Source: Zea mays (lineage: Eukaryota; Streptophyta; Magnoliopsida; Poales; Poaceae). Taken from it: a stretch of DNA of 64,000 nt. This document shows, in pieces, positions 11,791 through 22,438 of this stretch. Both the position numbers and the translations under genes were made by a program. Within the stretch, counting starts at the first letter, position 1. The number at the start of each line of letters is the position of its first letter. The notes beneath the pieces are model-generated. The model was not told the origin of the DNA. It saw only the letters and a list, made by a program, of their open reading frames with translations, and did not search any database. The DNA is taken from positions 107,670,207 to 107,734,206 of the forward strand of contig NC_050098.1 of the NCBI RefSeq assembly GCF_902167145.1. The letters are read 5' to 3'.

Positions 11791-12124
11791 CCATTCGTCT
11801 TCGTTGAACGAGCCCTCTTGACGAAGCTCCCGAGATTGAGGCCTTTGGTCGTGATCATCTTGAGTAAGATGACGCACTTCCTCAGTAGCTTCATCAATCT
11901 TCTTCTGAAGGTCGGCCAGCCGAGCCATCTTCTCTTTTTTTCCTTTGCACCTGCTGGTTAATGATTTCGAGGTCCCTGATCTGCTGGTCCAACTCCTCCT
12001 CCTGAAGTGTTGGACTGGTGGCTTTCCTCTTTTGGCTTCTGGCCTCTCGGAGAGAGAGAGTGTCTTGGTTTGTGTCCAGTGGCTGTAGTGCAGCCCCTGG
12101 CACTGTTATCTTCTTCGGCGGCAT
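11791..12124 (-). pseudogene. gag: gag N-terminus of the zeon/cinful-like element, truncated
   Basis: An ATG at 12124 (minus strand) opens a frame starting MPPKK, about 60 bp inside the LTR end. It is charged and rich in Gln/Glu/Lys, with heptad-like leucines suggesting a coiled coil. Near 11930-11944 a run of A on the coding strand causes a frame change; the next frame reads MARLADLQKK and continues until Huck cuts it at 11791. No zinc knuckle remains in this piece. Assignment as gag rests on position after the PBS. Confidence 0.6.
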
Positions 12125-12172
12125 GACGAAGGTTGATGCTTTGCCGAAGGTTGTGGAAGTGAGTACACCAGA

Positions 12173-12184
12173 GGTGGGTGCCAA
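12173..12184 (-). other. Primer-binding site
   Basis: On the minus strand TTGGCACCCACC follows the LTR end directly. This is the position where a tRNA 3' end anneals to prime reverse transcription; which tRNA I cannot say with confidence. Confidence 0.6.
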
Positions 12185-12857
12185 TGTTGGGGACTTGTTC
12201 TCAAATTCTATAAATTAAGAACAAGGCAACACAGAAAGAAGTTAATGGTTAATGCCCTTCGTCCTTCGAAGCATTATTTCCCTTAGGATATAATGATCTT
12301 CGGACGAAGGTCATGAAGGACATACTTTCATCATCACAATTTACATTGATAAGAGAAGAAGCATATGAAACTTGAGAAACAACATGAATAATCTTATAAC
12401 CTCATTTAACTGTCCTTATTATATAATCATGGATGAATAAGAACACTACTGAATTACATTTTGTACCTTCGGCTTGACAAAGGGCAAAGGTACAAGCGTG
12501 ACGCACGAGCGAGTACCAGTCAGCGTGAACAGTACGGGGGTACTGTTCATCTATTTATAGGCACAGGGCGTAGCCTGTGTGAAATTACATTCATGCCCTT
12601 CATGTTTACTATTGACTTAATAACAATCTATCGAGGACTAAATAGCCTTTTCCTCCTTAAGTCGGTTCCTTTTTCTGCCAATGAGCCGAAGCTCTCTTGC
12701 GCGCAGCTTCGGCGCTGGTTCAACCTTCGTTCCGACCCTGCTTTCCATATTGTGTACAGCTTCATCCCATGCCCGAAGGTTCCTGTACATATATTACGCT
12801 TGGGAAACATTGTTAATCATGTTTTTGAGGACCTTCAGAAGACGAAGGCCCCCAACA
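12185..12857 (-). repeat. 5' LTR of the zeon/cinful-like element
   Basis: 673 bp, starting TGTTGGGG and ending CCCCAACA on the minus strand. It is rich in the motif CTTCG/CGAAG. A TATA box (CTATAAATAG on the minus strand) lies at 12551-12560. Confidence 0.85.
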
Positions 12858-13157
12858 GGTAATATTGTACTTTTTCATCCATATGTCTCGCTGATCAAAC
12901 CCTCCACATTCTTTACCTTCTTCTCTACTTCGTAAGTCATCACACATCACCCGAAGCTTCCTCCTTCGACTTTGTACTCTGATGCTTATAAAGTCGAAGC
13001 TTCTTTCTACCGTCCATGCTTGCCGGTTCTAGCTTCGTTCTTCTACCAGGAAGGATTCTAGATGAAGGATAACTTTGTTGTTTCTCTGCTGATGCCTGAA
13101 AACGTTTTCTTCCACAGAAAATTACACATAGGGGCATTCAGCTACTAGCCCCCAACA
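12858..13157 (-). repeat. Truncated LTR of an older element
   Basis: On the minus strand it starts TGTTGGGGGCTAGTAG at 13157 and runs to 12858, where the zeon/cinful-like LTR breaks it. CTTCG/CGAAG motifs resemble those of the neighbouring LTR, so it may be a distant relative. The first 277 bp to its right (13158-13434) show nothing I can identify. Confidence 0.55.
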
Positions 13158-13434
13158 CCAAGAAGGAATGTAAAAAGAGCAATTATTTTGGATAAGTTGA
13201 GGGGGGAACTAAAATCAATGCTAGCATGGGTAGCTATTTTCATATGTGTCTTAATGATAAGTCAGTCCCACCATCCATCAACCCTACATCAGTACTATTT
13301 AGTATAAATATAGAAGATAAATTAACTTCTCTATTCAATGCACTAATAATTTGGATGACTAGCTAAATCATTGATGATAGCCAAAACACTAAATACCTAA
13401 TTGAAATGGTTTCTTGCTGTTGGAGGCAGCCTTA

Positions 13435-13560
13435 GGCCTTGTTTGTTTGTGCCGGATCGGTGGGTCGGAACGATTCCTAACCGGATTGCTTCTCTATTTT
13501 ATATAAACTTTGATTATCTGAAACGATTCCGGGTGCAATCTGACACAAACGAATAAGGCC
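13435..13560. mobile_element. Tourist-like MITE, 126 bp
   Basis: Terminal inverted repeats GGCCTTGTTTGTTTGTG and GGCCTTATTCGTTTGTG (right end reversed) differ at two bases. TTA flanks both sides (13432-13434 and 13561-13563), the 3-bp target duplication of the PIF/Harbinger group. It has no coding capacity. Confidence 0.85.
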
Positions 13561-13835
13561 TTAAGTGATGATGAGGAACTTAATCTCATGGATAGAAAAG
13601 GAGAGCGACGATGTCCACGCCACGTTCTCACCTCCAGCGAGGGCCAACATGTGCACGTATACACTTGTTTGACTGAAACATACTAAAACAAAGTTTGTAA
13701 CCAGCTTAACATAGTAAAAAACTATTAATTAATTTTTTGTTAAAAGGACACATTGTATGTTATTTTTGTTGCACTATCTTTTATATAGTAAGCTTCATAT
13801 GGATTATGCTAGCACTACAAATAGCCACACATGTT

Positions 13836-14007
13836 TCACTCTCTATATGCGAGGAAGAAGTTTGCCTGACCTAATAAAAAAGCAAACATATAAATAATAG
13901 GACACACATGAATATTAGCACCCGTGTCAACCCACCACTCAAATGAATAATAAATTGTAAGAACTATATATAATAAATTATATATTTCTCTATCGTCCTC
14001 AACCATA
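13836..14007 (-). pseudogene. Copia protease fragment
   Basis: The minus strand reads WWVDTGANIHVC, the Copia aspartic-protease active site with its catalytic D-T-G. The match decays quickly downstream. It is the continuation of the gag piece at 15529-15974: a Helitron now separates the two. Nothing recognisable from integrase or RT follows to the left. Confidence 0.65.
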
Positions 14008-14369
14008 CTAGGTGAGTGCCCGTGCGTTGCAACGGGGACATATAATACCACGGTAACTTATATACAAAATGTGTGTTATACTGTTATGAAAAAATGTTTC
14101 ATAATCCATTTGTGATCCTGGTCATACATAAATTTTGTTATTTTAATCTAGTTGTTTCGCCACTACATTGCAACCATCAGTATCATGCAGACTTCGATAT
14201 ATGCCACAATTTCTATGGTCTCATTATTGGAGAGCACGCCCCACGTCTGCCGAAAAAAGTTCCCTCATACATCGTCAGTCATCAGGCATGCACCACCATA
14301 TGCGCTTGCTCAAACAAAAAAGCAAGTGTGTGTGTTTGCGAAGAGAATTAAAGCAAGGCCAGCATAAAA

Positions 14370-14995
14370 AGCTACCCCAACGGTGGGGAGGATGACGAAC
14401 TGGTCATTGTTGTCGATCCTCCTCTGCGTCACCTCCGGCGCCCAGATGATGCCACAGTCCATGATATAGTAGTCGTCGAACGCGCGCGATATGGTGAGTA
14501 CCGATGACTCTTGGCTGGGCTGCTAGACGAAGTGCACCTCGGGCTCATCAGCAAGGTAGAACACCTGGTCGTTGCACCACTGGATGCGCTACTCCTCTAC
14601 ATACATCATGTTCGAGGACACTCACACAACGTCAGCAACGACCATTGTCCCAGTGCACAAGAATTCATGGCCGGTCAGTAGCGACTTACATGGCAGGTTG
14701 GGCTTCAGATGGACGATGAGCTTGATGGCGTGATGGAGCCGTCGTTGGATGTGGTGCCCAGAACAACCTGAGAATCGCCGACGTTTGCAAAGACCATGAG
14801 GTCCCCCTGCTTGACGATGGACAACGCGGTGCAGCCGATCTGGACCGCGTCCAAGCGGTGGCTGCGTCGGAGCTTGTCATACACAGTGGCTCATGCGACC
14901 ACGTAGGACTGCTTCCAGAGGTCGAACTAGCAGTCGTCAAGCTTCTTCTCGTCGTTGATGAGCGACGCCAACATGAGCGCCTCCTGCTAGTGGTG
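14370..14995 (-). pseudogene. PP2C protein phosphatase fragment captured by Helitron A
   Basis: The minus strand encodes pieces of a plant type-2C Ser/Thr phosphatase in order. First comes RLDAVQIGCTAL, then a GDL..FANVGDSQVVLG segment (the family's GDSR-type metal-site motif, here with Gln). After a piece resembling an intron, a segment of the CNG.VY.LADEPGVH type follows. Frameshifts and stops are scattered through it, so it cannot encode a phosphatase. The catalytic Asp-rich N-terminus of the family is absent. The homologous fragment in Helitron B is better preserved. The donor gene is elsewhere in the genome. Confidence 0.75.
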
Positions 14996-15311
14996 TTTGT
15001 TTAGGGTTTTCAAACAAGAATATGGATTCATCCTTGGCCTTGGTTTATGAAAATGACTCACAAGTCAAGATCCATGGAAAAAATATTATGGAGAATAAAT
15101 GCCACGCATTCAAAAAAGGAATTTAAGTTGAAAACATTATTCAAACAAAAGAAATTACATGCAAGGCTCTTCTTTAAATACTACTTATTCCATCCAAAAA
15201 TATAATTCAAGAATCTCGGTGATCCTTATCTACTATGCATTGTGCAAGGGTAGTAGGTGGGATTGGGGAGAGATGTAGTAGATGTTTTCATGTCATAGAT
15301 GAAGACATAAA

Positions 15312-15378
15312 CACACATGTGGTGTAGCGGTAGCTGCATTTGCTTGAGAGGTTGCAGGTTCAAATCCCCTTGGGGTCA
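15312..15378 (+). other. tRNA-like stretch inside Helitron A
   Basis: AGCGGTAGCT resembles a D-arm/A box, and GCAGGTTCAAATCCC resembles a T-arm/B box, about 40 bases later. The B box carries one change from GGTTCGAATCC, which Helitron B keeps. No convincing acceptor stem closes, so it is a tRNA-derived or SINE-derived relic rather than a tRNA gene. Confidence 0.45.
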
Positions 15379-15528
15379 TTTATATTTTTTAATTTTATCT
15401 AGACGTGAGTTGTACGTGTGAATGAGAATGAGCTTTGAAAGGCAGAACAGGGAATGGTGGCAGAACATGAAATGGTAGGCAGAACATAAAATGGTAGACT
15501 ACTCTTACAGCCTTAATAGTAGTAGAGA

Positions 15529-15974
15529 TTTGTAGATTTCTTCTTAGTCTCCCATTTCATCTTCTCGCAATACTTATCATAATTCTTAGGTTCACCGCAA
15601 GTGCAGCAACTTCTCTTTTCTTTGTTCATCTTCTTAAAAGGAGTGGTGATATTTTCTTTGAGTTCTTTCTTGATTTTTTCTTATGAGAATTTTGAGGGTT
15701 TTTCTGCACCACATGGACATTAGAATTTTACACAACAATTCTATTATCGTAGATGTACTTTGCTCTCAGTTCTCTTCAACATCCAAAAAGACAATGCGGC
15801 CAGCACTATCGAAAAAGTCAGTCCAAGTATGTGGCACCTTAGCAATAATGTATTCCACCAAAAACTTATTCGGTGGCACACAATAAAAATTCTCAAGCTC
15901 TTTATCAGTGTCAATGGACAATGGTTGTACCTCCCGAGCATGTTCTTGCTAGAATTGATCCCCGGTTGACCCAA
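15529..15974 (-). pseudogene. gag: Copia gag fragment
   Basis: The minus strand reads a Gln/Lys-rich tail and a decayed zinc knuckle: CCTCGEP..YDKYC at about 15560-15625, where the His of CCHC has become Tyr or is lost. Upstream is a segment of the TWTDFF type. Both sides are cut by Helitrons (A on the left, C on the right). The protease that should follow is at 13836-14007, beyond Helitron A, which supports a single old minus-strand Copia element. Confidence 0.6.
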
Positions 15975-16097
15975 TCTCTACTACTCTATAAGACTCTAAC
16001 GTAGACCATCCATGCACCATGGTTCTGCCCTCTCACGTGTTCTGCTCACTCTCGACCATACGATTGCCCATTCGCTCGCTTGCGTCGTTCGATCTCC

Positions 16098-16345
16098 GCA
16101 CAACGCGCACGCACCCTACCCTCTCCACAACCAACCCCCGCGAGATCTGCTCCCATCTCTTCATCTCCCCCATCGCACGAGGTTTGCGCCCCTCCCCGCT
16201 CGCCATCGGCCCGTCTCAACGCGCACGCACCCTACCCTCTCCACAACCAACCCCAGTACCCCACGAGATCTGCTCCCATCTCTTCTTCTCCCCCATCGCA
16301 CGAGGTTTGCGCCCCTCCCCGCTCGCCGTCGGCCTGTCTCAGCCC
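16098..16345 (+). repeat. Tandem duplication of about 120 bp in Helitron C
   Basis: Two units each contain CGCACGCACCCTACCCTCTC, then GAGATCTGCTCCCATCTCTT and CGAGGTTTGCGCCCC. The second has a 9-base insertion (AGTACCCCA). High identity suggests the duplication is recent relative to the surrounding decay. Confidence 0.85.
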
Positions 16346-17252
16346 CTGACCCTCCACCGCCACCGACTCCCTCTCTTGCCACCGAGGGAATTTGGATCTA
16401 GGAGCCCATGCCACTACAGCTCTCCCCCGCCCACGATTAGCCCTCGGCTCGGGAGATGCTGACGCCCATCGCGACCACGATTTGCTCCCTCGTGTCCTCG
16501 GCCTCTTCCTCCACTCTCATCCTCCCTCCTCCCCCCGTCCTCGGTTATTCTCGTCGCCTCCGCCGCGCGTTCCGCTCTCCCCACAGCCTTTGTCCGCCAC
16601 ATCATCCTCGGCTGTTGTCGGCGCCTCGCTCCACGCCCGCCCTCGCCCAACGACCCTCGCCGCACCCCTCCCTGTCCTCGACAACTTCCCCTCTGGCCCC
16701 GTCCTTGCCGGCATCGGCGCCTGCTCTCTCCGTCATGGGGGAGGGGAAAGTGAAGGAGGAAGAAGAGCCAAGCGGCTAAGCCAGCTCGGCCGGTCGCCTC
16801 CCACCAAAATCCCCCGAGACATCATCGACGAGGAGATGGAGATGGAGTCTAGCCCCGCAGCTCCTCGGCATCACAATCGTTGCCTCCCGTGTTGTGCCCT
16901 TGGATCCACTTCTCGTGCGACGCCCCTGATCGACAAGCACGTCGTGCGTCCGCACCGCCTCCCTGACCGACAAGCATGTCATGGCTCCAGGCACTTGCAG
17001 CCTCCGCGCTTCTTCGGCCAGCAAGCACGCGACCACGCCTCCCACTATTCAGTCGTGGTGGTTCCAGGTGCTTCTTGCCTCCGTGTCTCCCTGACTAGCG
17101 ACTATGTAAGGAGGGACCTCCCCTGCCCTGGCTCCAAACAGAATCAGGGAATACGGTCAGCCTCCCATGGTTGCTGCCATGTAGGCGATCTGATAGTCCA
17201 CAAAAACCTAAGATTCGACACCAAGTCACTAACCAAAGGAAGATCGAGATGA
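16346..17252 (+). other. GC-rich exon-like block, unrecognised
   Basis: Base composition changes sharply from GC-rich here to AT-rich after 17250. That is the usual look of a captured 5' exon or promoter plus leader. A 286-codon open frame covers 16392-17252 but has low-complexity Ser/Pro/Arg composition, and I recognise no family on either strand. Confidence 0.35.
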
Positions 17253-19025
17253 GGAAGGATGTGATTTGATCTCAAATATCAACTACATCTGTCTAGCGTC
17301 GAGACACATGTGTGGTAGTGCTAAGTTGGTTCTGTCATTCAGTTTCTTTCTGTATCCTATTTCTGTGAAAATATGTTATGTGAGTGATGTAAACTGATTG
17401 CCAGAATTAATGGATGTTTTGCAGCTACGCCAGAAGCTGATGGTTGTGGGTAAAACATTTTTGTTGCTGTAATCCCCAGCCTAGCAAGTTTCACTTAAAC
17501 AATGGTTCAGGCTTTCGTAGCTTGCAAGGTACTATAGGCTGTAGCACAACTTATATACTATTTTGTACTGACTCATGCGGAGGGCCCGTGATCAGAGGTG
17601 CTGCTAAATTTTTAGTTACACAAAGTCTACTATTTAGCATCCGCATGTTAGTAATTTTTTAGCAAGAATGCAATATCGGTACATAGTATGCCATGAATCT
17701 TTTTACCTATCTTTCTAGCATTCCATTTGATGAAAAAAGAGAGTAGGAGTGTGTTGTGTGTGTGATAGGGGGTGTACAGAGGAGAAAAATCTCAAATGCA
17801 TGGCTCAACAGCTCTTGTCATGTGCCTCTTGTCTTCTTGCCTTATAGAATGCAGATTCTAGAGGCGACCACTACACACTGCACACACAACCTTCCCCTCT
17901 GTATAGCTAATCCAATCGACAAATCCAGTGTGTGCGCTCTCTCTTTCTCAAAACTATTGTCTCTTTTTTGGATTCTAATATTCACCCAATCATTGTTTTT
18001 GTTTTGTCTCATGTAAATTTTAGAACATCAAATCCTATGTTTTTGTAATTTTACTCTTGCGAGCTCAAATTATTTGCATAATAATCAGCCGACTGGGATA
18101 GAGCTTTAGCCATACGTTCCTCTTATATGTTCAGCTATGTCGTGTGAACTGAATGAAAATGATCTGAGCTCTACTAAAAATATATGTTCACCATGCTATC
18201 ATGCTTAGTAACAGCGATATGGCATTGTTAGAAGTACAAAAATCTAGGACCTCACATGATTACTCTCTATTGTCTAAATTTTATTTTCCAGTATAACCAG
18301 TTAGTGCACTCCGTGTCCATAAAAATGACGCAAGGACAGATGGGGCAAGGCAAACATGTATCACTCCAAAGTACAAATAGACCAATGGAACTATTTGTAT
18401 TAATAATATTAATTATATAAGTGGTAATTCTATTGGTCTATTGACAATATATCTTATCCATGGAAACAGTTGGCTGGACCTTGAGTTTTTTCTCTTTCAT
18501 AGACAGGACTGGACGCGACTTGTGGCTATTTTCTCTCTGTTTATAATATTTTGCAGGGCTAGAATTATTCCTCCAATTCATTGTTTCGATTAAAAAAAGA
18601 TACCTAACAATCTTTTCTGTGGCACCTCTTCAGCACAACCGTTATATTCGTTCTTGCACTTGTCAGAGTATTATACCCTTACAACCATGGTGCAAAATCA
18701 ACGACATTCTTTAAATGTTTGTGTTGAGCTTCACTGTTCAATTGCTCCATCACAGATGTAGATTTGATATCTACATTCTGCTTTCACATACCTATAAAGG
18801 AGTTATTTTTCATATTTTGGTATGTTGTTGTTTTCACTAAACTTCAAGAGATTTTAATTGTCAACCTCATATGTTGGAAAACAGATGGTTCTAGACACAC
18901 TTGAAGAATGGTTGTCACTGAACTTAAGGGATTTTAATTGTTACTGAACTTTATTGATGCATAGTGAATTTACCATTCTAATTGTTGTGACTGCATGATA
19001 TCAAAACAGTGACATGTCTTTTTAG

Positions 19026-19250
19026 TTGCTACTGTTGTCGGGTTGGGTGGTGGAGGAGAAAACAATGATCCCACTGCTCAATCTATCGATATATGAGCCA
19101 AACAAGACACAAATCATGGAACAAGTGAATTGCCTACATCTTACCATCAGTGTGTTGAAGAATGGTTGGATGACAAAGGCCAAGGAGAATGCTGCAGCTA
19201 TGTTATTCAGTTTATATGTGGTCCATGACAATAAAAAAGATAATGAATGA
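19026..19250 (+). pseudogene. U-box E3 ligase ARM-repeat fragment captured by Helitron C
   Basis: The frame reads VLKNGWMTKAKENAAAMLFS followed by LYVVHDNKK. This matches the signature armadillo repeat of plant U-box (PUB) ubiquitin ligases, where a conserved RENAAATLFSLS..DENK phrase follows LK.GSM.A. In intact proteins this repeat binds substrate or partners. Only about one repeat is present, without the U-box, so no ligase can be made. The fragment lies in the sense direction of the Helitron, near its 3' end. Confidence 0.7.
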
Positions 19251-19985
19251 TCCAGAGAATGTGGAATGTATGCATAGCCTTTTATTCGAGTCAGCTATTA
19301 AACAAGAAAAATGGTTGGAGTGATTAAACAGGCTAAACTATTGTTCAAGTGAGTAGAGATATTTTGCAACACTTAAATAATGGATAGTGTCTTATCGTTA
19401 TAGTTTCCTATCATATTTTTATGTACCATGCATAATTTCTGATCTAAGCTGTCACCTGTAAGTTTCTCAGCAGCTTATCTCTTCATCATTGTGTTAACCT
19501 TGTACATTATGCAGAAAATGGTTGTCTTTATCATGCATTGAGGATGTCTGGAATGCTATCACAAATAATTAGTGTTTTTATATCAGTGTATATTATAAAT
19601 ATATTATCAATGTATTCTTAATGATGAAGAGGAACAACATGGAATACACAAGGTGGACAAGGCTAGCACACCGAGGTCAAGTTTATCCTCCAGGACCAAC
19701 CATGGAAGTGAATCTTCTGATGATATTTGCCTATCATTAAGAATTATATATTGACTCTTTTGAAATAATTTGTGCAATATTGATAATGTTTGTTCAACAT
19801 CAGTTCAATCTATTTGGGCCTACGTATTTATAGTTGTATTACATATTTATATTATCAACATAATGTTAGTGTTGCGGTGATATTTTGCATCACGAATTTA
19901 CATATCATAGTGATGTTTGTGGTTCTGTATCTATGTTTCATACTAATTTTTTTATTATCGTGGCAACGCACGGGCACATACCTAG

Positions 19986-20690
19986 TAAAAAACTATACCT
20001 TTGACCTTGCATTCTTATCAGGACCGTCCAGCCCAAAACGAGGTCGGTGGGTCCCTGTTGCGCAACCTTATATAAACTGAGAGGTGGGGGTTGACAGCTA
20101 ACAATACGAGGTTCACACATCGTATATATTTCCCACCTAAACCCTGGACTGATTGAGAGGGTGAGTTGTCAGCAACGAGAAGTTCATCGCCAGCAAAGAT
20201 CACTTCCTCAATTGTTGCTACCCTAGCATAGATCTTCACTAGCGAACGTGGTAGCGATTAGATCGAAGGTATAATATGTTTTTAGTATTGATCTAATGGT
20301 TAGGTTTTTAGAAGAACCAAAAGATCCATCAGTTCTACCATAGAACAATCATTAATCATTCTATAGTATCATACTGTTACATGATATACAACTTACTACT
20401 AGCATCAAAAACTACATTTGGTCTCAAGTGTATCTCATGTTTCCTTTTCAGTAGGCAAAGTCTCGTATGCATTGACTACCATATCCTCAAGCACGTTAAT
20501 TATTGCTCTTTGAATGTAGTATATCGTGCTTCGGGCCAAACAGGGTTGGGCCAAGAAGGCTCAAAAAACTTTTGCGTTATGTCGTGCTAGCCTAATGAAT
20601 AGAAACAGTGGTCCAACCTGTCCCTAAATCACGTTGTGTCTTTATTAGGCCGTTTCAGCCCAAACTTGTCCCATATATTTGAACCACATA
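19986..20690. other. Unassigned old sequence, possibly part of a minus-strand LTR
   Basis: On the minus strand TGTTAGCTGTCAACC begins at 20103 and a TATA-like TTTATATAAGG follows at about 20068-20078. This would suit the LTR of the old Copia whose gag lies beyond Helitron C, but no matching end is visible. A 73-codon minus frame (20018-20239) resembles nothing known to me. Confidence 0.25.
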
Positions 20691-20715
20691 AAGTCTAAAT
20701 ATTACAACCACATAA

Positions 20716-20860
20716 AGTGTATAACTTACTAAATTAAATATATTAAACAATATGATCATCATTGACCATGTAAAATCAAAATATTACAGCCATATAAAGT
20801 CCATAGCTTACTAAATTAAAGAAATTAAACAATATGAGCATCATTGGGCTGTGTTGGCCC
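20716..20860 (+). repeat. Two tandem units of about 85 bp
   Basis: Both units contain CATA(TA)AAGT, then CTTACTAAATTAAA, ATTAAACAATATGA and CATCATTG. The block is AT-rich, and to its right the phrase CACGATCCATGCATACGGG is directly duplicated (about 20863-20901). Confidence 0.7.
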
Positions 20861-21413
20861 AAGCACGATCCATGCATACGGGCACGATCCATGCATACGG
20901 GCTGTGCCGGGGGCCCGGCGGGCCAGAATTTGAGGCCCAACCCAGACCCGCCTTTAGGCTATGCTAGTTTGGTCCATATTATTTTGTAGTGAGCTATGTT
21001 TTAGGCTCTTGTTTTTAGGCCATATTTATATTGGCCCACTAAGTATGAGCCTCATGGCGCTCATGCTCGTCTTCGAGAGTATGTGGTTCTACTAACTATA
21101 AAATAGCAAACAATAAAATAGCAAGCTAGCTAGGCACTATAATATGAAGCATGGTTTTGGAAATATTTTTTTGAGGTAAAATAAAACCGTTTTTTACTTC
21201 CTAAATCGAAGTTTAGGATTGCTTTTACCGAATTATTTTCATATAAAAATAGTTGAATAATTAATATTTTTAAAATTAATTTTTATGATTTTGAGACGTT
21301 TTTAGAACCCGTTGTTCTATTTATTACTTCCAAAACCATCATTATTGTTGTTGTCTGACTTATCATCTCTGACGCGACACCACGTCGGTAAAATCATCAC
21401 CAAAATCATCTAA
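20861..21413. other. Unassigned intergenic sequence
   Basis: After a short GC-rich, direct-repeat-bearing stretch (to about 20960) the sequence is AT-rich with no open frame of note. Phrases of GGCCCA type recur, as seen in some grass DNA transposons, but no inverted repeat ends or target duplication could be paired. Confidence 0.3.
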
Positions 21414-21533
21414 AGGCTTGTTTGGTTTCATGTAATCCATGTGAATTGGATGGAATTCATAGTAAGTCGAAATATATTTCAATACATCTCATCCCATCCA
21501 ATCTATATAGAATAAAAATAATCAAACAAGGCT
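21414..21533. mobile_element. Tourist-like MITE, 120 bp
   Basis: Ends AGGCTTGTTTGG and, reversed, AGCCTTGTTTGA form the inverted repeat. TAA flanks both sides (21411-21413 and 21534-21536). No coding capacity. Confidence 0.75.
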
Positions 21534-21997
21534 TAAAGCGGAAAACAAATGGCTGTAAAAATTGAGGGAGGTTAAAGTAATAGTTTTATAAAGCTTGGTG
21601 ACGAAATCGGACAACTGTTAGTTACGCGAGGTAAATTAGATCTTATTTTTTTTAGAAAAGAACGGTAATTCTGGCAGTTTCAGAACACAGCACTCTGGTT
21701 TGTAAGTATGGCCCACAGTGGCGGAGGCAGCCGGGTAGGTGGGCGTTGGGCGTTGGGCAGCCGGGTAGCGTGCTTTTGAGCCCAGAGCCCCATATCGGCC
21801 TGCCTCGCGCGCTCGCCAGACCCGTCCTGCGACTCATCAACGCACAGCAGCTGCTCCATTCAGTTTACTGCACACCCTACAGACGGGGGCGTACTGTTGT
21901 ATCGGCAATATTCTTCCCGTTTTATATTTTTTATTTACTGCTCGCTTCATTCTGAATTCAAAATAATATTCCTTAGTCTAAGTAAAAAATCCTAACA
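21534..21997. other. Unassigned intergenic sequence
   Basis: Between two MITEs. It contains a short GC-rich patch near 21715-21840 and otherwise AT-rich DNA; no gene signature on either strand. Confidence 0.3.
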
Positions 21998-22129
21998 ACT
22001 TGTTCGGTTTCATTAGAATTCATATAATTAGAAGGGATTAGGTGGATTTCAATTCATAGTAAGTCAAAAAATTTATATTTTTTTTCAATCCCTTCTAATG
22101 CATGGGTTTTAGAAATAACGGAACAAAGT
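21998..22129. mobile_element. Probable MITE, about 132 bp
   Basis: ACTTGTTCGGTTTC on the left pairs with ACTTTGTTCCGTTA on the reversed right end, and the centre is a weak palindrome (AGAAGGGATT / AATCCCTTCT). It resembles the MITE at 21414, but the flanking duplication is unclear. Confidence 0.5.
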
Positions 22130-22438
22130 CTAAGAGGTTCAAAGTTTTTGATAAACAGTGGCTGATTTTCTTCCAGTTTTAAATGCGCATGTAATTTGTT
22201 GTGTGGCTACCTACCCTCTTGATGATAGAAGTCATTCCATAGAGTAAAATGCTCATTGTGGAGTTGTGTGGAAGCGTCTCGATGCTTCTGTGAACAAGGG
22301 TACCATGAAAAATAATATAGGAACACACGAACGTAGGAGGACACATGCCTAATCTTACCTCTACATTGATCTAGCATTGATACTTGAGATTTACATGTTT
22401 TCAACACTGGAGTGAGTACACTTGTAAGTGTCTTGTAA

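Larger units (their letters stand above)
11791..12857 (-). mobile_element. zeon/cinful-like Gypsy element, 5' end only, interrupted by Huck
   Basis: Reading on the minus strand, a complete 5' LTR (12857 to 12185) is followed by a primer-binding site and the start of gag, which stops abruptly at the Huck LTR. The remainder must lie upstream of the window. The LTR opening (TGTTGGGGGCCTTCG) and the phrase ACAAGTCCCCAACA at its end match my memory of maize zeon/cinful LTRs; xilon-type relatives are an alternative. The flank at 12858-12862 (GGTAA on the + strand) would be one copy of its target duplication. Confidence 0.75.
14008..15528 (-). mobile_element. Helitron A, non-autonomous, 1,521 bp
   Basis: On the minus strand it begins TCTCTACTACTATTAAGG and ends with a GC-rich hairpin (CCCGTTGCAACGCACGGG) followed by CACTCACCTAG. 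The insertion lies between A and T, as Helitrons require. It has no Rep/helicase. It carries a captured PP2C fragment and a tRNA-like stretch, and is a relative of Helitron B (30102-31722), with which it shares nearly its whole length. Confidence 0.88.
15975..19985 (+). mobile_element. Helitron C, non-autonomous, 4,011 bp
   Basis: It starts TCTCTACTACTCTATAAG after an A (15974) and ends with a hairpin region CGTGGCAACGCACGGGCAC plus ATACCTAG before a T (19986). The 5' TC and 3' CTAG ends and A/T insertion site fit the family. There is no Rep/helicase. It contains a GC-rich exon-like block (16012-17252), a duplicated segment (16098-16345) and a U-box/ARM fragment (19026-19250). The rest is AT-rich and unassigned. 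Confidence 0.85.

Noticed and set aside
16392..17252. 286-codon frame as a host gene in Helitron C
   Set aside because: Low-complexity composition, no recognisable domain, and location within Helitron ends; kept only as an exon-like block.
14008..19985. One 6-kb inverted-repeat transposon using the similar ends at 14008 and 19985
   Set aside because: The ends look like inverted repeats, but each is a Helitron 3' end with its own matching 5' TCTCTACTA terminus (15528 and 15975), so they are two elements in opposite directions.
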